A stretch of DNA of 32,435 nucleotides from Thermococcus sp. GTDB lineage: Archaea > Methanobacteriota_B > Thermococci > Thermococcales > Thermococcaceae. Positions 1 through 5,769 of this stretch are shown piece by piece; within the stretch, counting starts at the first letter, position 1; each line of letters starts with the position of its first letter. The position numbers were made by a program, and so were the translations under genes. The notes beneath the pieces were generated by a model that saw only the letters and a list, made by a program, of their open reading frames with translations, did not search any database and was not told the origin of the DNA. Where the stretch lies: positions 1 to 32,435 of the forward strand of contig NZ_JAMONU010000128.1 of assembly GCF_027066465.1 (NCBI RefSeq), given 5' to 3'.

Positions 1-1
1 C

Positions 2-262
2 ATAGTCTACAACTTCGGGGGCTTCACCGACGGTGACAGGGCCGCTTTTCTGGCGGAGGAACTCGGAGCCAAAGAGATAACGCTGGTCGGCTTCGACTTC
101 GGCGAGACCGTTGGGAAGTGGAGCAAGCCCTCGCTAAAGGAGCACTCGCCGGTCTGGGAGAGCAAGCGCAGGAAGTTCGAGTTCGCGAAGGAACTGCTGG
201 AGTGGCTGGAGAAAAACGGAAGGGCGAGGATTGAGTACCTTTCTCCGGAGCTCATGGACTAA
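2..262 (+). CDS. MptE-like 6-hydroxymethylpterin pyrophosphokinase, 3' end (partial)
   Basis: Only the last 86 codons lie in the window; the gene enters from the left edge. The visible protein has the pattern of the DUF115/MptE family: F-G-G-F-T-D-G-D-R-A, then a strand ending L-V-G-F-D-F-G, then W-E-S-K-R-K-K-F followed by a C-terminal helix. In archaea this family transfers pyrophosphate to 6-hydroxymethyl-dihydropterin in folate or methanopterin synthesis, and is cytosolic. The stop codon at 260-262 overlaps the stop of the convergent ATPase gene. The family call is a recognition from the C-terminal part only; the nucleotide-binding N-terminus is not visible. Confidence 0.72.
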   Translation: MVYNFGGFTDGDRAAFLAEELGAKEITLVGFDFGETVGKWSKPSLKEHSPVWESKRRKFEFAKELLEWLEKNGRARIEYLSPELMD

Positions 263-1566
263 AACCCCACCACGAACATCTGCCAGGGATAAAACGCTAT
301 CCTATCTCCCACTTCATACTTGCTACCCAATACGATGCCCTTCTTTGCTTTCAGGCGCTCCATACTCCTTTCAACTTGGTCTTTCCTGGCCTTGCCGAGG
401 CCAACTTCCACTACGACCTTTTCCCCGCCCAGCTCGAGAACGAAGTCTGTCCCGCCCTTGCCGGGTTCGTAGCAGAGTTTGCCGTTTCTGGACTTTGCGA
501 GGAGGAACAGATAGAACGCCACGACATCTTCAAGCAACGAGGCAAAGACCTCCTTCTTCCCCAGGCTGAAGCCGGAGCCAAAGAGCAGGGCTGACTTTAT
601 CGGAACCGCTATAAACTTGATTTTCGGGCTTTTCCTCTTTGCTTTTGAGAGCGAACCGCAAGGGGGAATCCTCTGCACGAGGCCGGTCTTCTCAAGGGCA
701 TCAATCAGCTTCATAACGGTTCCCTTGGCAAGACCGAGAGTCTTTGAGAGCCTCTCGTAGCTGAAGCGTTCCCCTTTTGGCGTTGCAAGCAGGTAGAGGA
801 GGTCAAGGGTTTTGTCAAGTGTTTCTGTATCGAACTCGTGCACGTCCCTGAGGTCGCGGTAAATAACCCTGTCGAGCATCGCGGTCAGGCGCTCGTAGAC
901 TTCCCACTCCTCCATTTCGAGAATCAATGGCATCGAACCGGCCCTTACGTAGAGCTCCACATCTTCCGTTATTGGGGGCATTGAAACTTCTTGTCCCCGA
1001 AGGATTTTCTCCATTAGCTCGGGAAGTTCGCGACCGGTTTTAAGGAGGTGGTATTCCCTGAACGTCATCGGGAACAGCTCCCTGTGCAGTGCCCGTCTCG
1101 CAAGGTCCGGGCTCTCCCTGAGCTTTATCGCCGATGAACCGGTGGCAATTATGAGAAACCGCCTCTCATCGTGGAGGAGTTTGAGCTTTAAATCCCAGTC
1201 CCTTTCGTACTGCACCTCGTCGAGCAGGAGCACCGCGTTCTTGGGTTGAACGAGACGCCTGTAGGCGTCAATTACCTCCAGCAGTTCCAGACCAAGGGCC
1301 TTCAGCCTGTCGAGCGAGAGGTAAAGGACGTTGTTCGGGCTCGTTCTCTTTATGGCCTCAAAGTACAGCTGGGCGAGAAGGGTCGTTTTCCCAACTCCCC
1401 TTATGCCGAGCAGAAGAACAGTGTCTGGAGTTCCTTTTTCAAGATACGCGTTCAGTTTTGAGGAGAGCCAGTGATACCGCTCCCTTCTGTGGGGCTTGTT
1501 GTACGGAGCGAGCAGGTTTTGGGTGTTGAGAAGGTGCTCCAAAATAAAGTCATCGAGTTGAACCAT
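259..1566 (-). CDS. Archaeal AAA-type ATPase with winged helix and nuclease-like C-terminus
   Basis: A 435-residue cytosolic ATPase of the archaeal DEXX-box/DUF4143-like group. Walker A (G-I-R-G-V-G-K-T) lies near residues 52-60, Walker B (L-L-L-D-E-V-Q) near 111-120, and a sensor-like A-T-G-S-S near 140. A winged-helix stretch (E-R-L-S-K-T-L-G-L-A-K-G-T-V) follows at about 270-310. The C-terminus resembles a PD-(D/E)XK fold (G-T-D-F-V-L-E-L then V-V-V-E-V-G), but the catalytic E-x-K reads E-V-G, so nuclease activity is doubtful. I chose the ATG at 1564-1566 because GGTGAT precedes it; a longer upstream reading would run through the palindromic promoter. The family is abundant in Thermococcales and often near mobile or toxin-like functions, but its role is unknown. 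No partner gene is adjacent. Confidence 0.85.
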   Translation of the reverse strand: MVQLDDFILEHLLNTQNLLAPYNKPHRRERYHWLSSKLNAYLEKGTPDTVLLLGIRGVGKTTLLAQLYFEAIKRTSPNNVLYLSLDRLKALGLELLEVIDAYRRLVQPKNAVLLLDEVQYERDWDLKLKLLHDERRFLIIATGSSAIKLRESPDLARRALHRELFPMTFREYHLLKTGRELPELMEKILRGQEVSMPPITEDVELYVRAGSMPLILEMEEWEVYERLTAMLDRVIYRDLRDVHEFDTETLDKTLDLLYLLATPKGERFSYERLSKTLGLAKGTVMKLIDALEKTGLVQRIPPCGSLSKAKRKSPKIKFIAVPIKSALLFGSGFSLGKKEVFASLLEDVVAFYLFLLAKSRNGKLCYEPGKGGTDFVLELGGEKVVVEVGLGKARKDQVERSMERLKAKKGIVLGSKYEVGDRIAFYPWQMFVVGF

Positions 1567-1577
1567 AATATCACCAT

Positions 1578-1607
1578 TTTGGTCATTTGAATGACCAAAC
1601 TTATAAA
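1578..1607 (-). promoter_or_regulatory. Promoter with perfect palindromic operator for the ATPase gene
   Basis: On the minus strand a TATA box (TTTATAAG, 1600-1607) is followed directly by two 10-bp arms, TTTGGTCATT and AATGACCAAA, separated by 2 bp (1578-1599), then by the GGTGAT ribosome binding site. The palindrome covers the stretch from just below the TATA box to the expected transcription start, a position where an archaeal repressor blocks polymerase. The regulator is unknown; the ATPase itself carries a winged helix and could act on this site, which is inference. Confidence 0.7.
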
Positions 1608-1703
1608 GGTTGTCCAATCGACCGGCCGTTTGAATGTCGGAGCATTAGGATTAAGAAAGGCCCACTCTGGCTTTACATGGCTCTAAAATTTAGAAATTGG
1701 AAA

Positions 1704-2531
1704 TCAGCCCAAATCCTTGAGCTTCTTGACCTTTCCGCCCTTTATCTCGACGTAGCCGAGCCTCTTGAGAAGCTTGAGGGTTTCTTCGAGGGCATCCCTG
1801 GAGTAGTTTATCACGAGAGTTCCCTTTGGAGTGGGCACCGCTATCGGCGACGCCCTCATGAACGTTTTCACAAGCTCTTCTTCCGAAACTTTCCTGTCGC
1901 CGAGGGCCTTCAGCATCTCCTCCGCGAGGATTGCCCTGCCCACGAGGGCGAAGTAAACCTTCAGAAGGGTGTCCTCCGGGAAGTACTTGCTGGCTACCTT
2001 GCCGAGGGCGTTTATCTTAGCTATTTCGAGTTCCAGAATTTTAAACTCGTATTCGATGAGAAGGTCAACGAAGGCGAACTGCTTCACGTGCTTTTCCACA
2101 GCTTCCGGATTGTGGACGAGGTTGAAGGGGAACTTGAACTCGAACTTAAGCTCGTCCACGTTGATTCCCTCTTTGAGCTTGACGTTTACCCCATCGTACT
2201 CTATCGCCCCGTTCTTGTAGAGCTGGTCGAGGAGCTCGGCCACCCACAGTCCTTCTTTGAGGAGCTCGTCGGCCTTTTCTCCCGCCTTGAGGTGCTCGAG
2301 GACGTGGTTCAGGCTCTCCTTAAAGGATGTGAACCCCTCCTTCAGGGCCTCAACGTCAGCCCCTTCAAGGTTCTCAATCTTCTCCTCAATCTCCCTCAGG
2401 GTTCCCTCTATTACGTACCCCACGAAGCCGTCAAAACCCTCCCTAGGGCGCATCTCAAAGAGTATTCTCTCCTTCCTCAGCTCCTCGATTAAAGCCCTCT
2501 TAACGGCCTCGCTTTTCGTGACGAGCCTCAT
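1704..2531 (-). CDS. Conserved hypothetical protein with winged-helix-like C-terminus
   Basis: A 275-residue soluble, largely helical, charged protein that I do not recognise. No signal peptide, membrane segment or cysteine cluster is visible. The last 60 residues look like a winged helix: helices followed by a hairpin around G-Y-V-E-I-K-G-G-K-V. The start at 2531 is chosen because GGTGGTG precedes this ATG; an open frame continues upstream to 2768 but would overlap the divergent LSm-like gene and its promoter. The gene is divergent from the LSm/mobB pair, with about 90 bp of promoter region between them. A regulatory or nucleic-acid-binding role is possible but not shown. Confidence 0.78.
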   Translation of the reverse strand: MRLVTKSEAVKRALIEELRKERILFEMRPREGFDGFVGYVIEGTLREIEEKIENLEGADVEALKEGFTSFKESLNHVLEHLKAGEKADELLKEGLWVAELLDQLYKNGAIEYDGVNVKLKEGINVDELKFEFKFPFNLVHNPEAVEKHVKQFAFVDLLIEYEFKILELEIAKINALGKVASKYFPEDTLLKVYFALVGRAILAEEMLKALGDRKVSEEELVKTFMRASPIAVPTPKGTLVINYSRDALEETLKLLKRLGYVEIKGGKVKKLKDLG

Positions 2532-2625
2532 AACACCACCGATTGGACGGAGAGGAAAAGCCCTTAAAGACTTTTGGGTCGGGAAAGTATTAAAAGACCC
2601 AGGCGTAGGGTGAGCGGTGGTGGAG

Positions 2626-2841
2626 ATGGGGGAGGGCCAGTATCTCCTCGACAGAACTCTGGAGCGGTGGAAGGGGAAGAGGGTAGCGGTCGGCGTTGGG
2701 AGCGAGACGAGCTTTTCTGGGCTGCTTGAGGATTTTGATGAGGAGGTCATACTCCTCAGGGAGGTCACGGATTACGCTGGCAACAGGGCCAAGGAGCTGA
2801 TAGTCAAGATAGACGACCTCAACTGGATAACCCTGCTGTGA
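2626..2841 (+). CDS. LSm-like (Sm-fold) small protein
   Basis: A 71-residue protein whose pattern fits one Sm/LSm beta-barrel: L-D-R-T-L-E-R-W-K-G-K-R-V-A-V, then F-S-G-L-L-E-D-F-D-E-E-V-I-L-L, ending with a strand-like I-V-K-I-D-D-L-N-W-I. The Sm1-like G-x-L-x-x-F-D motif is the main evidence. LSm proteins form rings that bind RNA, but this one is divergent from the canonical archaeal SmAP. The ATG at 2626 is preferred over the GTG codons at 2617 and 2620 because GGTGG lies immediately before it. A TATA-like TATTAAAAG lies at about 2588. The stop is 9 bp before mobB, so the two are probably co-transcribed. Confidence 0.68.
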   Translation: MGEGQYLLDRTLERWKGKRVAVGVGSETSFSGLLEDFDEEVILLREVTDYAGNRAKELIVKIDDLNWITLL

Positions 2842-2850
2842 GGTGGGAGC

Positions 2851-3585
2851 ATGAGGGGGGTTGCCTTCGTCGGCTTCAAGAAGAGCGGGAAGACGACGAC
2901 GGTTGAGGCCGTCGCAAGGGTTCTTAAGGAGCGCGGCTACCGCGTGGCAATAGCGAAGAGCATGCACGCGGACTTTGACAGAGAAGGGAGCGACACCTGG
3001 CGGTTCTCTAAAATAGCCGATGCCGTTCTCGTCAGGGCGCACGACACCGATGCGGTGCTTTTCAAGGCTAAGGACATAAACGCGCTCTTCTCGATGGTTT
3101 CGGCGGATTTTCTCCTCCTCGAGGGTTTCAAATCAATCCAGCACGTTCCAAAGGTGATATGCGCGAGGAGCGAGGAGGACGTTAGAGAGCTTAACGACGG
3201 CCTCGCCATAGCTGTGAGCGGGGTCATAGCTTCGACGGGGGTTGAGGAAATTGACGGCCTCCCGGTTATTGATGCGACGAGGGAACCCGAGAGGCTCGCC
3301 GACCTCGTCGAGAAAAGGGCATTTATGTTGCCAAATATAGACTGCGGTCTCTGCGGCTTTAAATGCTCGGAAATGGCAAGGATGATAGTCAAGGGCGAGA
3401 AAACGCTCAAGGACTGCGTTGTTTTAAGCTCGAAGCCCAAAGTCACGGTCAAGATAGACGGTCAGGTTCTGCCGATGAAGGACTGGGTGCAGGAGCTCGT
3501 GGAGAAGACGATAAAGGGCATGCTCTCGGCCATGAAGGGTTACCGCGAGGGCAGAAGGATAGAGATAGTGATTAGGGACGAGTAA
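2851..3585 (+). CDS. mobB: MobB-like molybdopterin-guanine dinucleotide protein fused to Fe-S motif
   Basis: A 244-residue GTPase of the MobB family. The P-loop G-F-K-K-S-G-K-T-T-T lies at residues 8-17, the metal/cofactor segment H-A-D-F-D at about 40-44 with D-T-W-R-F after it, and L-L-L-E-G-F-K at about 91-97, a MobB hallmark. A C-terminal extension carries C-G-L-C-G-F-K-C (around residue 165), a likely 4Fe-4S ligand set with a further Cys about 20 residues on. MobB helps attach GMP to molybdopterin; in Thermococcales the metal would usually be tungsten, for aldehyde oxidoreductases and formate dehydrogenases (family knowledge). It follows the LSm-like gene by 9 bp. Cofactor transfer or Fe-S delivery is inferred for the extension. 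Confidence 0.86.
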   Translation: MRGVAFVGFKKSGKTTTVEAVARVLKERGYRVAIAKSMHADFDREGSDTWRFSKIADAVLVRAHDTDAVLFKAKDINALFSMVSADFLLLEGFKSIQHVPKVICARSEEDVRELNDGLAIAVSGVIASTGVEEIDGLPVIDATREPERLADLVEKRAFMLPNIDCGLCGFKCSEMARMIVKGEKTLKDCVVLSSKPKVTVKIDGQVLPMKDWVQELVEKTIKGMLSAMKGYREGRRIEIVIRDE

Positions 3586-3597
3586 CACTGTGAGTTC

Positions 3598-3939
3598 CTA
3601 AGTGGTTTTAATCCTGACTTCCTCAACCTTATCGTTCCTTAAGACCCTTCCCTCAGCGTCTTTCTCACTGGGCAGGGGAGGACACCTCAGGTGGGAGTGG
3701 TAGATTCCCACAAGCTCCAGACCCTTCCTTTCAGCGTTTTCAATGGCCCTGATGGCCTCCGTGGGTTCCATCCTGAAACCCATCTCAGAGCCGAGGCTGT
3801 TTGGAACCCCAACTACCTCCTCAACGAGGGGTTCTCCCTGCGATTTTCGGCCGAAGAGGAGACCACAGATTTCTATCTTTGACTTCCTGGCCCTTTCAAT
3901 GACCATGCTTAAATATTCCTGTCGTATTGACAGCTTCAT
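3598..3939 (-). CDS. JAMM/MPN+ metalloprotease, internally shortened
   Basis: A 113-residue JAMM-family protein, the archaeal fold that removes ubiquitin-like SAMP modifiers. The metal-site residues are present: Glu23 in I-E-I-C-G-L-L-F-G, His81 and His83 in Y-H-S-H, then Ser91 and Asp94 (H-x-H-x7-S-x2-D). Right after Asp94 the protein jumps to a final strand (N-D-K-V-E-E-V-R-I). Family members usually have another 20-30 residues here, including a core strand of the type W-x-x-x-x-L-I-V-S. This looks like an in-frame deletion near 3646, so activity and folding are uncertain. The start is the ATG at 3939, probably leaderless or nearly so, from the shared divergent promoter. It is convergent with mobB. 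Confidence 0.75.
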   Translation of the reverse strand: MKLSIRQEYLSMVIERARKSKIEICGLLFGRKSQGEPLVEEVVGVPNSLGSEMGFRMEPTEAIRAIENAERKGLELVGIYHSHLRCPPLPSEKDAEGRVLRNDKVEEVRIKTT

Positions 3940-3959
3940 GGTTCAAATCTGGCCCCGCT

Positions 3960-3990
3960 AAACTTATAAAGTTTGACAGAATGACAAAAC
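3960..3990. promoter_or_regulatory. Shared divergent promoter with imperfect inverted repeat
   Basis: AAACTTATAAAGTTT at about 3959-3973 is nearly self-complementary and can act as TATA box both ways, toward the JAMM gene (start 3939) and the 49-residue gene (start 4005). On the plus side it is followed by an imperfect repeat, GTTTGACA-GAA-TGACAAAAC. The half-site AATGACaAAA resembles the ATPase operator half AATGACCAAA at 1590-1599. A shared regulator is only a possibility. Confidence 0.5.
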
Positions 3991-4004
3991 CCTGCGGTGA
4001 TACC

Positions 4005-4154
4005 ATGAGGTGGGCCTTGACCCTTCATGGTGGGGAACACCACGGGGAGACAATCGTGATTGAAGTCGAAACCGCCGATGAGGCCAGACGGGTGGCCCTG
4101 AGGGAGCTTAAAAGGAGAGAAGCAATGGTATACGAACTCGAAAAACTTGAATGA
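4005..4154 (+). CDS. Small conserved-type hypothetical protein, 49 residues
   Basis: A short protein with a strand-helix pattern: two N-terminal strands (W-A-L-T-L-H-G and T-I-V-I-E-V-E), then a helix E-A-R-R-V-A-L-R-E-L-K-R-R, then a final strand-like M-V-Y-E-L. It contains H-G-G-E-H-H-G, which could bind metal but may be incidental. The start is supported by GGTGAT directly upstream and by a TATA box at about 3963. I do not recognise a family. It stands alone between the divergent JAMM gene and the convergent PrsW-like gene. The ribosome binding site and promoter make it a likely real gene. Confidence 0.6.
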   Translation: MRWALTLHGGEHHGETIVIEVETADEARRVALRELKRREAMVYELEKLE

Positions 4155-4171
4155 GAAATTTTCTTCCCTCT

Positions 4172-4921
4172 TTAAGTCCCGTCTATCTTCATCAGCCAGT
4201 GGTCTTTTACGCTCACAGTTGCTTCACGCTGAAACTTTGTGCGCCTCTCCTTTTCCTCCCTGACTGCAGGGAGGAGGAGATACACTGCCACCACAAAGGC
4301 CGCTATTGCCAGCAGGAGGAGCACACACGATATCACGTAGTTGCCCAGCGAAAGGTAGTGGTCGAGCAGGGCGTGGGTAACGTAGGGGGAGCTGCCTATT
4401 AATGCTCCCTCGAGCTTCCTACCCTTCAGGACAAGGATTATCCCAGCCATCAGGGTGGGGGTCATCAGCGGATGTATCGCCCTTGAGAGCCACATTGATA
4501 GGAGTTCCCATGTCGAGGGGTATTCGTACACCAGAGAGTGGTTGATTCCCTCCCAAACGCCAAATGTCAGTCCCGAGAGAAAGGCAAGCGATAGCCTGAT
4601 GTCCGTCCACGCCGATTCCTCTTTGGCTATAAACACCCCGAGGGCCGCTACGAGAAGCTTCAGGGTTTCTTCCGTTAGGGATATCTCAAAGCCGTAGCCT
4701 ATTGAGATTGCCGTTGCATTCGGGTTGGTCAGAGGTGAGAACGAGAACTCGATTATCGAGTTCACGAAGAGGAAGACGAGGGCACCGAAGAAAACGACGA
4801 GACCAACGGACAGCATTGAGGGGAACTTCGGCCTTACTTTAAGCAGAAACCACAGGATTGCCGCCAGCGGCCCAGCTGTGAAGAGAGCCTGGAAAACGAG
4901 CATCCAGTACGTTAACTCCAA
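4172..4921 (-). CDS. PrsW-family intramembrane metalloprotease-like protein
   Basis: A membrane protein of about 249 residues with seven or so hydrophobic segments. It carries the PrsW signature in order: E-E-x-x-K (L-T-E-E-T-L-K, about residue 85), F-x-x-x-E (T-F-G-V-W-E-G-I, about 120), a His in the following helix (A-I-H-P), and H-A-x-x-D (T-H-A-L-L-D-H-Y, about 180). Related enzymes cut within membranes to release regulators or mature proteins; the target here is unknown. I prefer the TTG at 4919-4921 because AGGTGG lies 5 bases before it; a GTG at 4930 is also open but its upstream lacks such a site. The C-terminus is charged and probably cytosolic. It is convergent with the 49-residue gene. 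Confidence 0.8.
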   Translation of the reverse strand: MELTYWMLVFQALFTAGPLAAILWFLLKVRPKFPSMLSVGLVVFFGALVFLFVNSIIEFSFSPLTNPNATAISIGYGFEISLTEETLKLLVAALGVFIAKEESAWTDIRLSLAFLSGLTFGVWEGINHSLVYEYPSTWELLSMWLSRAIHPLMTPTLMAGIILVLKGRKLEGALIGSSPYVTHALLDHYLSLGNYVISCVLLLLAIAAFVVAVYLLLPAVREEKERRTKFQREATVSVKDHWLMKIDGT

Positions 4922-4989
4922 CGAAACCACCTATTAAAATTCGAGATTTGAACTTATTAACTTTACCCTATAATAAAAGAAAAATGGAA

Positions 4990-5235
4990 TCAGCTCTTCC
5001 CCTCAATCTCTATGACCTTGACGTTTATGGGCAGTTCCTTGAGTTCGTTTGCAACCCTTTCGGCGGCCCTGTTGGAGCGGGCGAGCATGACGAAGGCAAC
5101 GTCGCCCTTGTAGCGGGCCTCGGTGAAGCTTATTATGTCTCCCCTAGCTATGCCGTAGCCTATGGCCTTCCTTACCTCGTCCTCGTACTTTGTAACGAAC
5201 TTCTCGGGTATGCTCAGGAGCACCCCATAAATCAT
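4990..5235 (-). CDS. Small conserved hypothetical protein, 81 residues
   Basis: A soluble 81-residue protein with alternating strands and helices (M-I-Y-G-V-L-L-S-I at the start, V-A-F-V-M-L-A-R in the middle, V-K-V-I-E-I-E-G at the end), suggesting a ferredoxin-like alpha/beta fold. I do not recognise a named family. The start at 5235 follows GGAGGTGAT; the open frame upstream lies inside the preceding gene. Its ATG overlaps the stop of the membrane-protein gene upstream as ATGA, so translation of the two is coupled and they probably act together. No cofactor motif is visible. Confidence 0.75.
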   Translation of the reverse strand: MIYGVLLSIPEKFVTKYEDEVRKAIGYGIARGDIISFTEARYKGDVAFVMLARSNRAAERVANELKELPINVKVIEIEGKS

Positions 5236-5702
5236 CCTATCACCTCCTTTCCGCTTTCCAGACCGAGCAGGAAGAGGATTAACCCGGTCCACGTGAGGAT
5301 GAAGTAAACCATGATGCTAATCAGGTGAAGTGGAACGGCGATGACCATTATCATCCCGCCCGTTCTCGTGTAGGGAAGCCTAAGACCGGCCGCGACGCGG
5401 TAGACGTAGTAAACCGCCACAGTTTGGAGCGCCGTAAACGCCAGCAGTACCGCCCACTCTACGGCAGGCCCCGCCTGGACTGGGGTTATTCCGAGTGTCT
5501 TCGTCCAGCCGGAAAGCCCGAGAACGACCTTCGCCCCGTAGAGGGGCAGAGAGAGTCCTATAAAAAGGGTGGACTTCCTCCATTCCTCCCGGAATTCTTC
5601 CCACTCCCTCGCGAGGAGCAGGAGCGGGACTATCGAGAGTGGATAGAGGTACATCATCAGAACTACCGCAAGAAAAACCAAAACCCCAAGCTTCCTCCTC
5701 AT
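5232..5702 (-). CDS. Conserved hypothetical membrane protein, four or five TM segments
   Basis: A 156-residue hydrophobic protein. Likely membrane helices are at about residues 5-30, 45-62, 80-102 and 115-145, with a charged loop R-E-W-E-E-F-R-E-E-W-R-K after the first. No enzyme motif is visible and I do not recognise the family. The start ATG at 5702 has GAGGTGG about 5 bases before it. It is the first gene of a two-gene unit with the 81-residue protein. The probable TATA box (ATTTTTAAC, about 5732-5740) coincides with the T-run that follows the cdc48 terminator hairpin. Confidence 0.75.
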   Translation of the reverse strand: MRRKLGVLVFLAVVLMMYLYPLSIVPLLLLAREWEEFREEWRKSTLFIGLSLPLYGAKVVLGLSGWTKTLGITPVQAGPAVEWAVLLAFTALQTVAVYYVYRVAAGLRLPYTRTGGMIMVIAVPLHLISIMVYFILTWTGLILFLLGLESGKEVIG

Positions 5703-5733
5703 CGAACCACCTCAGAGGATAGAACGGAAGAAG

Positions 5734-5769
5734 TTAAAAATGTGAAGGTGCCACGCGGTCAGCCGCGTG
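5734..5769 (-). terminator. Hairpin plus T-run at the end of cdc48
   Basis: CACGCGG and CCGCGTG form a perfect 7-bp stem with a 4-base loop (5752-5769). The cdc48 stop codon (5759-5761) is in the loop. Downstream on the minus strand a T-run (CATTTTTAAC) follows. Archaeal termination mainly needs the T-run; the hairpin may also protect the mRNA end. The same AT stretch may serve as TATA box of the next operon. Confidence 0.5.

Noticed and set aside
1681..1693. TCTAAAATTTAGA palindrome in the spacer below the 275-residue gene
   Set aside because: Short and AT-only; chance occurrence in an AT-rich spacer is likely.
3938..3960. GGTTCAAATCTGG resembling a tRNA T-loop with acceptor end
   Set aside because: The T-stem does not pair and no anticodon or D-arm is found on either side; it overlaps the start of the JAMM gene.
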